A stretch of DNA of 64,000 bases from Typhlomys cinereus (GCA_023101885.1 JALPQD010000246.1:2828972-2892971); one strand, 5' to 3'. Counted from the first letter of the stretch, positions 12,310 through 25,160 are shown. Numbers and translations are program-made. The notes: generated from the letters alone by a model not told the origin.

Positions 12310-13040
12310 TTTATTCTTTCAGGGTAAAGATTGAGTTTGACCCCACCCCTTCCATATGACTGGAAATATGCAAAGATATCTTACCACTCCTTTTCACAGT
12401 ATATTGCTTTTAACCTGTTTCTGTCTCTACTCTGAGGACTGAGAGTATATATGGGCTTTGCCACACTTAGCCTCAGGCGGGCTCCTTACGAAACAGGGAC
12501 CACGTGAACTGTCCTCACATATGGAATGCCACAGAAAATCCCCTCCATCACTAGTAGAAATGAAGGTGCTGAATCCACTGTGGAAAAGTGAAATATGCAA
12601 GATATGATTTAGTACTGCTTTACCTGGGTATTGACTGGACAGATGTAAAAGTGCACAGCTACTCTAAGAGTAATGGTACAGGAATGAATGAAAATTTATA
12701 AAAGAAACAGAGATTGGAAATGAAGAAGTGAAATGGTACAAACTTACAAGTAATGTAATTGTTGATAGAATACATTTCAAATAATATATGTTAAAACCTC
12801 TATATTAATAGATCTATTAAGTAGATTTTACTGAGACACAGGAAATAGAAAAAGCAAAAGGAAAATTCTGTTGTTTCTCTATATCCTACCTATACACAAT
12901 TGCAAATTATATTTTTCAATTTTTATTTACTATATATTAGGTAATATTTATAAAAGTATATTGTGTTCTTTGAGCATATCCCTCATTTACACATTAGCAA
13001 ATTATATTTTTGACTGCTATTCAAAGTTGTAGAAGTAATT
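12310..13040. other. Non-coding stretch, short internal duplication
   Basis: No gene is recognised. The motif 'atatattaggtaatattt' occurs both near 12271 and near 12934; its cause is unclear. Confidence 0.4.
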
Positions 13041-13044
13041 ACTT

Positions 13045-13267
13045 AAGAAGGTCCTGAGTTCAAATCTCAGGTCCCATGTAACAATGCCAGGGGGAAACAA
13101 CTGAGGACTACAATTCTAGCCCTGGTGGGCGAAGCCTGGGAAATCCCAGAGAGAAAGCAAAAAAGAGGTTAGAAACAATCCAAGATGATTCCTGAAATCA
13201 CCCTTGCTCTTTACAGGAAAATATAGTGCCCTATGATACACACACACACAAACACGCACACAATAGA

Positions 13268-13299
<32 letters not shown>

Positions 13300-13302
13300 A
13301 AT
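13045..13302 (+). mobile_element. B2-like SINE, head truncated, (AAAT)n tail
   Basis: It retains 'ggtcctgagttcaaatctcag', the body with 'gcgaagcctgggaaatcccag' and 'gagaaagcaaaaaagaggt', then a CA stretch and an (AAAT)n tail at 13268-13301. The first about 50 bases of the family are missing or decayed. Confidence 0.75.
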
Positions 13303-15340
13303 TAAAAGCTAAAGCAATCATAAAAATGGTATTGATAAAAAGCAAACATAAAATTCTGTGCAGAAGAACCTGTAGCTCAGAAATACATAGCTACATTTGT
13401 GATCAGTTGATTGAAGTCAGTCAAGGAAGTGGCTTTAAGGCAGAATCTAAGCCGGTAGCCTGAGAGAACTCTATCTTGCTCTGGCCAATGGCCTATCTTT
13501 TTCTCTGGCTTCAGACATTGCAGTTATTGCAGATAATTGAGTGGATGTGAAAGTTACAACCACTTAAGGCTTCCCATTACCTAGCTTGAGCATCCTTTGT
13601 TCTTAGGGAAGATTTACCTCACGCGTTATTTGCAGAGGTACCTTCCTTATTTATATTGAAATGGAGTCTCTGGGGTCATAAAGAACAGTCTGAGGAATGC
13701 ATAATTTGTCTCAGGAGAAGCCAAAGTATTCTGTCTCAATTGGGTCATGTCCTAAAGGTACCCTAGGCAGAACTGTCTCGGCCAAAAATTCTTCTCCTTG
13801 TAAATTAAAAACTAGGGCCATCATTCTTCTCAGTGACTATTTCTCCCAGTAACAATAATTTTCTTTGTCTAGCAGAGCAAGAGAATAATATAGAGAGAGC
13901 TGTGGAAACAAACCGAGCTGCCACCATTGGGCATGCTTGCTATGCAGTAGCACTTGGCTGCTCTTGTATATTCAGTGAGGGTGGAAATTGGAAATGTGTC
14001 TCTACATGTCATATCATGGGTTACACTTTCATAAGGGTATCACAGAAAACTACATGCTCCTCTGGGGGGATGGGGCAACATCTTCGTCGTGATGATAGCT
14101 GGGGAAGCTGTTCTGCCCTTGTAAGAAGCCCACTGGAGTTCCTCTTTTTCTTCTTGGTTCTATTATGCGACCACGGGTGGTCAGCATTTTTTAGCGTAGT
14201 TGCAAAATCTTGAGCAGAATCTTGTTAAGGATGGACTGTTTCAAGAGATTTTGCCAGCTAGAGTTTCCTGAGACCTTGCAGATGCAGCAAATCAATCGAT
14301 GTCAGACCCTCTCAATGTGGGTACTCTGTGAATTGAGGATTTAGTAGAGCTTATCAGTTAAGCTGAACCACCCAGCCCATTGATCTAATGTGAAGACAGA
14401 TTTGGAAATCACCTCATTAGGAAAGCAAAGTTCAGAACCATCCCTGTGGCCGGCACTGATTTTCACGTATCAATAACACTGTTCATTCAATGCATTGCAG
14501 TGAGTTCCGATCCACTGTTGTTCTCCCTCCAAATACCATCTTCCTGTCTGTTCCCACGGCTCTACGTGGCTTTTTCCACATAGTCGTAGGTCTGGGTTAT
14601 TGTAAACCCTACTGTCTCCCCTCGATGTGGTCTGTGCCTTCTGCTTTGCATATTGTCCTTCTGATTCGTCGATGGCACAGCTCTGCTGATTGATAGATTA
14701 GAGTCAGGTTGTTTGCTTTGCTTCCCTACACAGCACATCTGCCGGAGGAGAATGCGAATTAGGGATGGGGGTCTGGACATTTACATTCCTCCTGTATCAA
14801 TGCCTCAGCATCCCATGATCAGAGGACATCTAGTTCCCAGGATTGAAGGGAATGAGGGTGAAGGTGCCTGGTGACCCTGACCTTCCATTCTCCCATCCAC
14901 AAACCTCTGAATCAAATCTATTAGGCAGTCTATTAAAAACACAAGGGCTCAGATCTCACTTCACGTTTCAGAATCAAATTTTCCAGGTATGCCGCTCCAG
15001 ACTACACACATTTAGAAAGGTCCTCTGGTGTATTTTATGCATCTTAATAAACTTTGACTCATGCTCAGGGACGGTTAGACAAGATGGCTTTCAAGTTCCC
15101 ATCTAGATTTAATTATCTATGACTCTAGGTCAAAGAAATAAACAAAGGGAAAATTAAACTGATTAACATGTTTCTCCAGGACTAACACGTACTAGACATT
15201 GTGTTAATATCAGCTGGTTCATTAGTACTGACTCTAACAAAGGGATCCAATGTTACTGGACATCTGAACGGTACATTTATATCATGCAATCCTACTAAGA
15301 GTAGCTTGCAAGGCAAGCTACTTCTCATCTTTCCTTCTTC
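13303..15340. other. Unique non-coding block
   Basis: About 2 kb without recognised repeats. An open frame of 126 codons at 13833-14213 (+) has no recognisable domain and no homologue that I know, and I do not call it a gene. A conserved regulatory element is possible but cannot be judged without alignment. Confidence 0.45.
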
Positions 15341-15655
15341 AGGGGTGTAGAAGGATGGGAAAGAAGAGGAAAAGCAGACAGAAGAGGAGGAGAAAGAAGA
15401 AAATGAAGTAGAGAAAGAGAAGTGGGCCAAAGAGGAAGAGGTGACAGAGGAAAGAGGGGAAAGAAAAAGAGTGAAAGGAAAAGGAAGAGGAAGAGGAGGA
15501 AAAGGAGGGGGGAGAGGAGAAAAGGAGGGGGGAGAGGGAATTAAAGAGAGGTAGAGACGGAGAAGAAAAAGGGATTCAGTAGGAAAAGGAGGGAGAAGAG
15601 GGAAAGGATGGGAGGAAGAGAAAAAAGGAAGAGGAGGAGCAAGAGAAGCAATCAT
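15341..15655 (+). repeat. (GA)-rich polypurine tract
   Basis: About 315 bp of nearly pure purine on the + strand, with units such as 'ggagggggagaggaga'. The 164-codon Ser/Phe/Pro-rich open frame on the minus strand here is only the complement of this tract. Confidence 0.9.
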
Positions 15656-15914
15656 AGGCAGAGGAAGAATCGACAAGGAGGATGACTGTATTTACTGCCT
15701 AGTTTCCGTCTGGCTCCCACGATTCACTGACCTTCATGGCTCTTGGTCATTTGGTGATCATTTTCATGCTGAGACATCTGTATCCTTTTCTCTGTGACAC
15801 CTGCTGTTATCCCTGGTTGTGAATACCCCCTCAAATGAATTACCCCCTCAGTGCTTCAATATCCTCACTCGATCCCTGCTTTATCTGCGATTTTAACCAC
15901 CTAATTCTTTGCTT

Positions 15915-16330
15915 ACACGAGTCAGGTACAGGTGTCAATTTGACAGTTGCAGACTGGACGTTAGGCGCATCTAGGAGGGGCTGTTACTTTAGACAGCTCC
16001 GAGCAAACCGCAGGAAATTGTCTAATTGACGGGAAGAACCGAACCCATGGCAGTGGGAGGGCAGGGGAACGACTATTTCCTGGGCAGGTGGATAAGACTG
16101 GGGGGACTGATAAGATCTGTGAATTCCAGGCACAGGAGCCCACTGCTGTACTTCTTTAGCTAGTTCAGTGCCGGCGTTCTCTGGTGTAGTCTGGAAAGTG
16201 AGGTTTTCCCTATCTCAGCAATGAATATGATATGGTCAGTTCCCTCAGCCTCTGCGTCCTTGGATGAAGGACTATAACCAGACAATTATAAGCAAAAATA
16301 AGACTTCCTCGTTCTCACAAGTTGCTTGAT
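15915..16330 (+). mobile_element. MaLR-type LTR, diverged
   Basis: It shares 'ggtgtcaatttgacagttg', a 'gagcaaaccgcaggaaattgtctaattgacggg' block, 'tatggtcagttccctcagcc' and 'ggactataaccagac' with the well-bounded copy at 58059-58471. No clear duplication was found, and the ends are approximate. Confidence 0.6.
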
Positions 16331-16589
16331 GGTGAATTTGCCAGCATTTCATATGTAACTGCTCATTCCTTGGGGGAGAGGATTGTACCATGTGTGATGT
16401 AAAACAATGACAATATTTCAATGAAGTACACCTAGTTCATTGATTTGTTGTTATTCAAAAGATGATCATTGACTTGCTACTTCTCTCTCTAATTTTCTCA
16501 ATAGCATATTCACTGAGATAGCCTTATAATGTTATCTGGTTGTCAGCTAATGACTTTCTCTCATCATGCATTGAGTGGCATAAAGTAAC

Positions 16590-16866
16590 CAGAGGACTGG
16601 GAGAGGCCACACCATGGGTAAAGTGTTTGTTTCACAAGCATGAAGACCTGGATGTGAATCACCAAGAAAGTCAGTATGTATAGTACACAGCTGCAGTAAG
16701 AACGAGAGTAGAGACAGGGATATGCATCAGTGTGAGGCAAGTAGAGACCCTACTTCAAATAATGTGGAAAGTGAGAGCTGACACCCAAAGTTGTCCACTG
16801 ATTTCCAAATATGTGTCATGGCAAGTGGATGCCAGCACACACACACAGACACAGGAACATCACACA

Positions 16867-16913
<47 letters not shown>

Positions 16914-16940
16914 CACACACACAACACACACACACACCAT
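16590..16940 (+). mobile_element. B4-like SINE with long (CA)n tail
   Basis: A diverged tRNA-like head ('gactgggagaggccacaccatgggtaaagtgtttg') is followed by a 3' part ending in a CA tail (about 16865-16937) interrupted by AA. The open frames of His/Thr repeats here are microsatellite translations. Confidence 0.6.
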
Positions 16941-17039
16941 ACATATACACCATACATATACTATTTTCTCCTCTTGCCTAATGATGGTAGTAGTGTACAA
17001 TCAAGCTACAGATGTGGGGGTAGCAATTTCTTTCATTAA

Positions 17040-18590
17040 AATGGCATGCAACAGCCAGATTTTTTAGGACATCCATTCTACTCATTCGATAAATTGAGTT
17101 TACAGCGCACAGTCCCTAGTGAAACTACTGGCACAGTTCTCCACAGAGTTTGTTCTTTCTCAAGGCATGGATGACTCGGCCCCTTTGTTTCTCCTGTGCC
17201 ATTTGATACTCCAAGGTATTCTAGAAGAAATGGTTTCGCTAGTTTCTATGACATCAATCTTCCGGTTTTTCTTTTATTTCATTGGCTACTCTTTGCAGTG
17301 CCTCCTTGCTGTTGGCTTGCTGATTTCTTCTCAGAAAGACCCTCTCAGTGGCCCACTGATATAGTATTGAGCCAACGTGTGGAGCTAGTCACCTGGAAAT
17401 TTTAAGAAAAGTAAAGAAGTGTCTTATTATCAGTGGGGTAATACATATTTCTAAATGAAGTAAAGAAAATAACTTTGGTGTTCAGTTACAGAAATTCTCT
17501 TGATTAACAAGCTTCCCAGAACTCTTTTGCCCCTTCCATGATTAGGAAGATGTAGAAGTAGACAACTTCCAAGTCACTCTTTGGTGGTTAAATCCAGAGC
17601 CACAGTGAGATCTGATACAGACACACACACCTCCAAACCGATTGTTAATATATGTCAATTCCGAGCTCGATATTTGCACCAATGTATTTGATCAGAGGCC
17701 TCTAAAATCTACCTAGATACCTACTGAAGGGAACTTGGAGACATGGTGACAGATATCCGGGCTGTGTGACTCAGGAAACCATGAGAGTAGGAGGCACAAC
17801 AAAGATTGCGCAACCACTGACTGCTTGCTGCATTCTTGCTTCTCCGTACAGCCTCTCCCTCTTCACCCACTCTGTGAACTTGGTATCATTCACGTTCTAA
17901 TGATTTGCAACTGTTTATTTCTGGCCTTGTTACTTCTCTAGAGTGAGATTCAAACATGTAAACCTTTCCACTCAGATGTCTAACAACAAACTTTAAAATC
18001 ACTAAGACATTCTGATCTGCCAGTGTGTTTCCCCATCTTAGTCTCTGCTCCCCCATCTTAGTCCCTTTTTAAAAAACAATACCTGCATATTGTTTCTACC
18101 AGCCCCCTTTTTTGCTCCCCCAATTCATTCCTGTGGACTTTACCTCCTGAACACATCCCAAGTCTGTGTTTTTCTCTCTTTCTCATTGTTCCCATCTTAT
18201 TTCAAGCTGCCATTCTCTCTCTCCCAGGCCTCTGCAATAGCTCTTCTACTTTGATCTCCAACTCCGTTTTGTCTCCTACAACAATCCACTTCTTATTCAG
18301 GAGCATCGATGCAGAGGAATACCTGCTGTACATTTCAGATTCAGCCACATCCGCATGGTTTGTCCCTGGTCAGATCCGTCCTCCACTCATATATGACACA
18401 AGTCTACCCTGAGCACCATTCATTTTCCAATTTTATCTTCCTTCAATGTACGTGAGCTAATTATTTCTTCAACATGAAATGTCTGTCTTCTTACTATTTG
18501 TATCCCTCATTTAAATGTTGCCCCTTCAAAGTACCTTGAATAAGGTTTTCTGTGGTGCACCATTTTACTCAGCTTCTAGAACAGAGATTG
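17040..18590. other. Non-coding stretch without recognised gene
   Basis: No family is recognised. A small tandem 'ccccatcttagtc' pair lies at about 18032-18065. Confidence 0.4.
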
Positions 18591-18591
18591 T

Positions 18592-18960
18592 CAGATGGGT
18601 AGAAATGTTAAGGGCCTAAATTCAGATCTCCAACACTTGTGTGAAAAGTCAGGCATTGTGGAGCATGCTTGTTTTCCCAGAGCAAAGGAACGTTGGGGTT
18701 TGCTGGCCCATTAGCCTTGATGAATTGGTGAGCTCCAAATGAAAGACCCTGACTCTAAATACATGTGAAGAACAACAGAGGAAGATACCTGATGCAGATC
18801 TCTGGCCTCCTCACATATGCACACACTTGTACATGCATGACACACACACATTTACACATGAATGAACACACACAAACACACACACATATCTATGTCTCTC
18901 TATCTCTCTATTATCTAGCTATATATCTATCTCCCACACAGACACATACACAAACATTGA
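18592..18960 (+). mobile_element. B4/RSINE-like SINE
   Basis: The head is diverged, but the middle ('aagtcaggcattgtggagcatgcttg', B1-like) and the end ('gatctctggcctcctcacatatgcacacacttg' with a CA tail) show the B1-tRNA composite organisation of B4-type rodent SINEs. Confidence 0.6.
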
Positions 18961-18965
18961 ATCAA

Positions 18966-20205
18966 TTGAATGAATTAATAAATCTTTGTGCATGAGAGTA
19001 TTGATTCATAAATAAATGAAGCTGCTCAGGGTAGTGAATTTCATATTTTGATGCAATCACAGTCTTGCTTCATCTGAGGTATGCTCTGTCCCCCAGGAAA
19101 TAAGGACTAGAATCCTGACTTTCTGATCAATTTATACTTTCCTTCTTTCAAAGTCATCTGTTAGCTTAGTTTTTTTTAAAGACGATTTTGATATTATCAC
19201 ACAGAAAACTTCACACATGCAATTTAAAGTAAAAACCACACTTTCTTTATGTAAGATCCCTTATACTTTCACTCTGTTTATAAAGGCGTTTCTACTACTG
19301 TAACCACCAGGGTCTTGCATGTTCACACTCTGCTCTACTGTTTGCTGTGGTTAATTCTTGTATCTCCTCCCTTTAATTCCCATTTTGAAGTTCTAGTCAT
19401 ACTTTCTTAATTCTGGACTTTCATAGTCCATGTCAGGATACTCATTCATTAATGAGTTATTTTTACAGGACCTACTCTGTCAGGCATTACTTAGATGCAA
19501 GATCTTTCCTTTGAGTCAATGCATCAGTAAAGACTTTTCTAGAACATTCTAGGAGTCAGAGCCCTTTGACTACTTGCCCTTGAAGGCAGCCACTGCTAAA
19601 AGCACCACTCTTCTAATGGCTCAACTGTCTGTTCATAAATGAGGCCTCCTCTTTATCCTTGATTCTAAAGTTCCTAGGAAACCAGAGGAAAATGATATAA
19701 ACCCTGCGACAAAGTCAACAGCTGTTCGCTTCTATTTTTTTCTGTCAATGCTTATTGTGGACGAGTTGAAAAGAAGTGAAAGAAAACTTCGAAGTGTGTC
19801 TGGAACTTCTTTGTTGAAACCTGCTGTCATGCTGAGAGAAGCTTTAAAACGTGTGCCTTTAACGAAGTCCCATTAATAATGTGGATCCTGTGCTAGGTGG
19901 CTTTTAGGTATTTGTTCCCACAACACTTGATGATTTCCCAAGGTACTTGAGTGCACAGAATCTCTCCCATTTCTGATCACCCCACTCTTCCTGCCAAACA
20001 CATTTGCTGAGTTCATGACACAAAAACTTAGATTGCTGCTGTAAAACCAAATGATGCCACAGAATAGCACTGCACTATCGAATCCTGAAGGGGAAGCACA
20101 TTGGATTCTGCAGGCAGAGTTCATGTATCTGAGAAACTTATGCTCAGTAATATAGAACAAGAAAAGACAAGGAAAAGTAAGTCTACCATGCCCTCTTTAT
20201 ATTCT
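18966..20205. other. Non-coding stretch
   Basis: A weak MIR/L2-like segment may lie at about 19440-19500 ('tcattcattaatgagttattt...cctactctgtcaggcatt'). No gene is seen. Confidence 0.4.
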
Positions 20206-20215
20206 TTTTTGCCTG

Positions 20216-20705
20216 CATATGTGTGTGTGTGCATGCATGCACGTGTGTGTGTGTGTGTATGTGTGTGTGTGCATGTGTGTGTGTATAAAAGAGCACCTGA
20301 GTGTGTGTACCTGTGGAGGTTCAGCATTACTTCTTGTCATAGTTATACACAGTGTCAACTTGATAGTTGAGGGTTTGAGCTCTGGGCACATTTGTAGAGA
20401 ATTAGTGGTTGAGTTAGGCCCAGAGCAGACCTGCAGGAGATTGCCTAGCTGATGGGGAAGGCCCAGCCTATGATGGGGGGACTAGGCCCTGGAATAAAAT
20501 ACAGAAAGCTGACTGATTGCAACACTTCTGGAATCACCCTGGATTGTTCTCCCTCCTTATTGCTTTGCTCTGGGATTTCTCAGAGCTCCACCTTTCAGCC
20601 TCCTACCATTTCTACCTGGCATCCTCATGTGACATCTGTGATCCAAATTCAGGTCCTGCTACTCACATGGCAAAGTCTTTAACCATTGAGCTCTCTTTCT
20701 CTGGT
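20216..20705 (-). mobile_element. B2-like SINE, minus strand, split by an LTR
   Basis: On the + strand it runs from the tail ((TG)-rich 20220-20285) through 'cctgtggaggttcagcatta', is interrupted at 20335-20524, then continues 'ggaatcaccctggattgttctccctcc' to 'tctttaaccattgagctctct'. This is the reverse complement of the SINE family in this window. Joining 20334 to 20530 gives a continuous SINE. Confidence 0.75.
20335..20524 (+). mobile_element. Internally deleted MaLR-type solo LTR with 5-bp TSD
   Basis: It begins TGTCATAG and ends GCAACA, like the 413-bp copy at 58059-58471, and is flanked by 'cttct' at 20330-20334 and 20525-20529. Only 190 bp remain: the left part runs through 'ataaaatacagaaagctga' and joins directly to the terminal bases, consistent with a deletion across a shared 'gctga' word. 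It is nested in a SINE. Confidence 0.75.
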
Positions 20706-20734
20706 CCTTGTCATTCTTCTTTCAAATATGCTGC

Positions 20735-20870
20735 TTTGGGGTCAGTGAGACAGTTCAGTGAGTATGGCATGGCCTGCAAACCTGGTAACTAGAGTTCCAG
20801 ACCTGCAAGGCCACCTCTCTCTCTCTCTCTCTCTCAATCTCTCTCTCAAATGAATGAATAAAATATTAAA
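20735..20870 (+). mobile_element. Short tRNA-derived SINE with (CT)n and A-rich tail
   Basis: 'gggtcagtgagacagttcagtgag...cctggtaactagagttcc' resembles a tRNA-related SINE head. It is followed by (CT)n at 20814-20848 and 'aatgaataaaatattaaaa'. The family is uncertain. Confidence 0.5.
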
Positions 20871-21137
20871 ACATACATAGTACTTTAGATATACAAAATC
20901 CACATGGATTCATCCATTAGTGATTTTTATGGATTCTCCTTTCCAGTGCTTGAAAGAAGATGTAAGGTGGTTAATTCCAAAGCAGCTAGGGTGGCCCTCC
21001 AAACTCTAACGCTTTCATTACAGAGTCAGTTTCCACTTTTCCTTTCTTTGTATCTTTGGTGGACTTTTTCCACCCAGGAACTGACATTCCCTTTTTTAGA
21101 TTAAATTTATGGTAGCAATTCAAAGCACTAGATTTTA

Positions 21138-21434
21138 GGGGCTAGAGAGGTGGCTCAGGAGTTAAACCTCTGCCTTGTAGGCGGAAGGTCTTGAGTTAGG
21201 ATCCTGGACCCCATGTATAGATGACCGGCGGAGGCGGGGTTGGCCTGCGTTTCTGGTCCTGGTAGGGCGAAGCCTGTGAATCCCAGGGCAGAGTAAACAA
21301 GGAGGAGGTGGAGGCGGTCCATGGTGGTTCCCGAATTTGTCCGTAGTTCTACACACACGTACACACACACACATACATATACACACACGCATAGGCATAC
21401 GATTGAATAAATAATAAAAAAATTTAAAAAAAGA
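21138..21434 (+). mobile_element. B2-like SINE, full length, 11-bp TSD
   Basis: A complete copy: head 'ggggctagagaggtggctcag', body with 'ctggtagggcgaagcctgtg' and 'aaacaaggaggaggtggagg', then a CA-rich stretch and 'gaataaataataaaa' tail. The duplication 'actagatttta' flanks it at 21127-21137 and 21435-21445. The sequence is close to the copies at 30.3 and 55.0 kb, so this is a young subfamily. Confidence 0.9.
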
Positions 21435-21445
21435 ACTAGATTTTA

Positions 21446-21621
21446 TAGTGGCATTTCTAGACACACATACTGTGTTCTTATTTACGTGCAAACTTCTGAC
21501 CCCTTCTCCCCTTCTCCCTATCTTGCTGGTCCCTTCTTCTACCAGTGTCCCTTCCTGCTTTCATGACGTGTCTGTTCCATTGCCCTCTCTTGTTCCCACA
21601 TCTCCTTTAGGCCTCATCATT
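21446..21621 (-). mobile_element. Possible L1 3'-region fragment, minus strand
   Basis: A pyrimidine-rich block ('accccttctccccttctccctatc...ctttcatgacgtg') with the character of the complement of an L1 3' UTR. Similarity is weaker than at 10.4 or 32.4 kb. Confidence 0.35.
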
Positions 21622-21771
21622 ATGTGTGTACACACACATAAACTCATACATACACATATATACATACACATGTATGTACATGCAGATATATACATGCACA
21701 TATATGTATACACACCTTGTACACACATGCATATACACACATGTACACATATGCACATATATATATACTCT
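21622..21771. repeat. Alternating (CA/TA)-rich low-complexity tract
   Basis: 150 bp of mostly alternating purine-pyrimidine ACAT/ACAC/ATAT words. Apparent open frames on both strands are artefacts of it. Confidence 0.85.
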
Positions 21772-21844
21772 TATCTATGAAGTTAAACTGCATTCTGCAC
21801 ATGACAGAAAGCATGTTTATCTTTCTGAACCAGGCAAATTTAAT

Positions 21845-21953
21845 TTAATACTACTCTTTCTGCTTAGGACTGTTTTGGGTCTCTGGAATCTTTTGTGCTT
21901 CCATTTGAATATTAGGGAAATTTTTTTCTAGTTCATTTAAGAATGATGTTGGG
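21845..21953 (-). mobile_element. L1 ORF2 fragment (left of the HNRNPC insertion)
   Basis: 'gtctctggaatcttttgtgc...catttgaatattagggaaatttttttcta' is the reverse complement of L1 ORF2. The same ORF2 passage continues after the inserted retrocopy at 23683. Confidence 0.8.
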
Positions 21954-22125
21954 GCCATTTTGTGAAGAGACGCAGTCGGGCGGTTGTGTGTCGCTGGCCT
22001 CCTGCAGCTGTCGCCTTCCCCACGCAGAAGCGGCGAGCGGGAGACTCGGAGTCGAGCTTCTGCTTCTCTTCCTCCCCCCCTCGTGAGATTTTTTTGATCT
22101 TCAGCTACATTTTTCAGCGTCGTGA

Positions 22126-22953
<828 letters not shown>

Positions 22954-23638
22954 TCAAGGATGATGAGAAAGAGATGAAGAAGGAGAAGATGACAGAGACA
23001 GCGCCAATGGCGAGGATGATTCTTAAGCACACTGTGGGGTTTAGAAAGATTATCCCACTCTTTCTTTACCTAGGCGCTTGTCTAAGATCAGAGTTGCAGC
23101 AGATCCTCTTCCCTAGTATCTTCCAGCACATTCTCACTGTTCTCTTTTCCTTGTCCTTCCCATGACCATTAATTCGTAATTGCCCTGCGCCTAGTTTTCA
23201 CTTCTTTAATGCTCCTTAGTAGTTTTGTTAAGTCTCTCCCTGTAATTTTTGCTTTTAATTTTGATACCTCTTTATGACTTAACAATAAAAAAGTATGGTT
23301 TTTATCAACTGTCTCCAAAATAATCTCTTGTTATGCAGGGAGTACAGTTTTTTCCATTCATACATGATTTCAGTAGTTGCTTCCTTATTAACTACAAAGA
23401 ATCTCGGTTGTAACATCTGAGAACAGTTATGAGTTAGAGGTGTATGTTTTCCCTCACATGAGTACTCTGTGGGGCAGTTCAACTCAAATGTTGTAAACCA
23501 TGTATTTGTGAATGAGAGCTGGCATGTCAAACGCATCCTTTAGGAAAATAGTGTAATAGTCTTAATATTTGTTTTCTAAAGTTGAAACTGTGGGTTATTT
23601 TTGTGAACAACCTAATGTTTAGGACCTTTTTTTCTGAA

Positions 23639-23644
23639 AATAAA
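23639..23644 (+). promoter_or_regulatory. Polyadenylation signal AATAAA of the HNRNPC retrocopy
   Basis: AATAAA lies about 20 bases before the short A-tract at 23665-23672, the expected spacing for the parent mRNA cleavage site. An upstream AATAAA near 23283 in the 3' UTR may be an alternative site. Confidence 0.8.
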
Positions 23645-23682
23645 CAAGTCCTTATTAAACCAGGAAAAAAAATGATGTTGGG

Positions 23683-24530
23683 ATATTGGTGGAGAATGAA
23701 TTGAATCTGTAGGTCACTTCAGTAATATAATTTCTGCAAGATTAGCTTTACCAATCTTTGATTATGTCTTTTTAAATATCTTGGAGGATCTTTCTCAATT
23801 CCTTCAATTTGCTAAATATTTCATTGCATAATTCTTACATTTCCTTGGTTAGGATTCTTTTCTTTTCCTATTCCTATTTCTTGGAATTTTTTAAGTTATT
23901 GTAAATGGGATTTCCCCATTTCTTTGTTATCAAATTTTTATTCATATACAGAATGCTATTGATTTTGTATGTTGATTTTGTATCCTGAAACTTTGGTAAC
24001 ATCATTTTTCATATATAAGAGTTTTCATTGTGGAGTTTTTTTTAAGTATAGTATTATGCATTAGGGCATTTTGAATTCTTCCTTTCACATTCGTGTCCAT
24101 TTTATTTCTCTCTCTTGTTTTATTTTTCTTGATAAGTCTTCAAGCACGACAGTGAGTTAGAAAGGAGACACTTGCTTACTTCCTGCTTTTAGAGGAAATG
24201 CTTTTAAATTTCTTTTCCATTTGATGCAATGCTGGCTTTAGTTTTTCACAGTCTGTGAGGTTTTTTCCCAGTTTCTTGAATATTTTGGACTTTGCCAAAT
24301 GCACTTCTGCATTTATGAAGATGGCCATTCAATTTTTCTTCATAAGTCATTTTTAATGTGCTGCAGTGTATTTAATGATTGATTTATGACAAATCATCCT
24401 TGCAGCCTTTGGAATGAAAGTAAATTGATCGTAGCTTATAATTTCCTTAATGTGGAATCTGGTTTTCTTTGGTAGAGAATTGTAGGTATGGAGAACTCTG
24501 TATACATCAGATATAGGAATCCTTTCACTA
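23683..24530 (-). mobile_element. L1 ORF2 fragment (right of the HNRNPC insertion)
   Basis: 'attgaatctgtaggtcacttc', 'attgattttgtatgttgattttgtatcctgaaac' and 'gcagcctttggaatgaaagtaaattgatc' are reverse complements of L1 ORF2 reverse-transcriptase region sequence in the expected order. It is old, with frames broken. It continues the fragment ending at 21953. Confidence 0.85.
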
Positions 24531-24905
24531 CCAGGAATTTCACTTCTTTTTATGATAATTGTGGTCCCGGGTGACCTGTACCCTCACTCTCCAGTTACTA
24601 CTCACAACACAAGCCATTTCTACATTATCTGTGTAGAGTTAGTCTTTCTTATCTATTCAGACAAGCAAATAAACAGCAGCTATGTCTAGACCTGTCACAG
24701 TCTAGCAATGGATGCATGGTCAGGAGCTGGGATATCCACCTTGAGCATCAAAATATAGGTTTTGCATAAGGATCACAGAGCAATTGCAAAAGAAATGCAG
24801 ACATGTGTGGACAGCTGGGCTTCTCTGAGCTGTGGAGTGTCCCACGGCTCTGCATGAGCAACTCTGATGTGTAGAGCGAGTAATGCAACTTCACCTTCTT
24901 TTGTA
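24531..24905. other. Unique non-coding stretch
   Basis: No gene or repeat is recognised between the L1 and the next SINE. Confidence 0.4.
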
Positions 24906-24907
24906 AA

Positions 24908-25160
24908 AATTTATTTGTTTGTTTGTTTGTTTACGTGTGTGTGTGTGTGTGTGTATGTTTGTGTGTTTCAGAGGGCACTGTGTGTCCCTGTGGAGGACCA
25001 AGAGTAACCTTGAGAATCATCATGGATTGCTTCTACCTCCTTTTTGCTTCACTCTGAGATTTTCCAGCCTCTGTTTGTATGTGGGACCTGCGATCTGAAC
25101 TAAGTACCTTCTTCTTGCTGAGGCAAAATCTTAACTCTGGAGCCACCTCTCCAGCCCCAT
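24908..25160 (-). mobile_element. B2-like SINE, minus strand
   Basis: On the + strand: (TTTG)n at 24912-24933, (GT)n at 24937-24953, 'tgtccctgtggaggaccaag', 'atcatggattgcttctacc', then 'aactctggagccacctctcc' and 'agcccc'. This is the reverse of the family's tail, body and head. It is nearly full length and moderately diverged. Confidence 0.85.

Noticed and set aside
13833..14213. 126-codon open frame (+)
   Set aside because: No recognised domain, no splice context and no conservation evidence. It is long for chance but not enough to call a gene.
15182..15676. 164-codon open frame on the minus strand
   Set aside because: It is the complement of a polypurine tract, giving a Ser/Phe/Pro/Leu-rich low-complexity translation.
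21137..21260. SINE heads as functional tRNA genes
   Set aside because: They have A/B-box-like words, but the sequences are SINE copies with bodies, tails and target duplications and no cloverleaf acceptor pairing that I could confirm.
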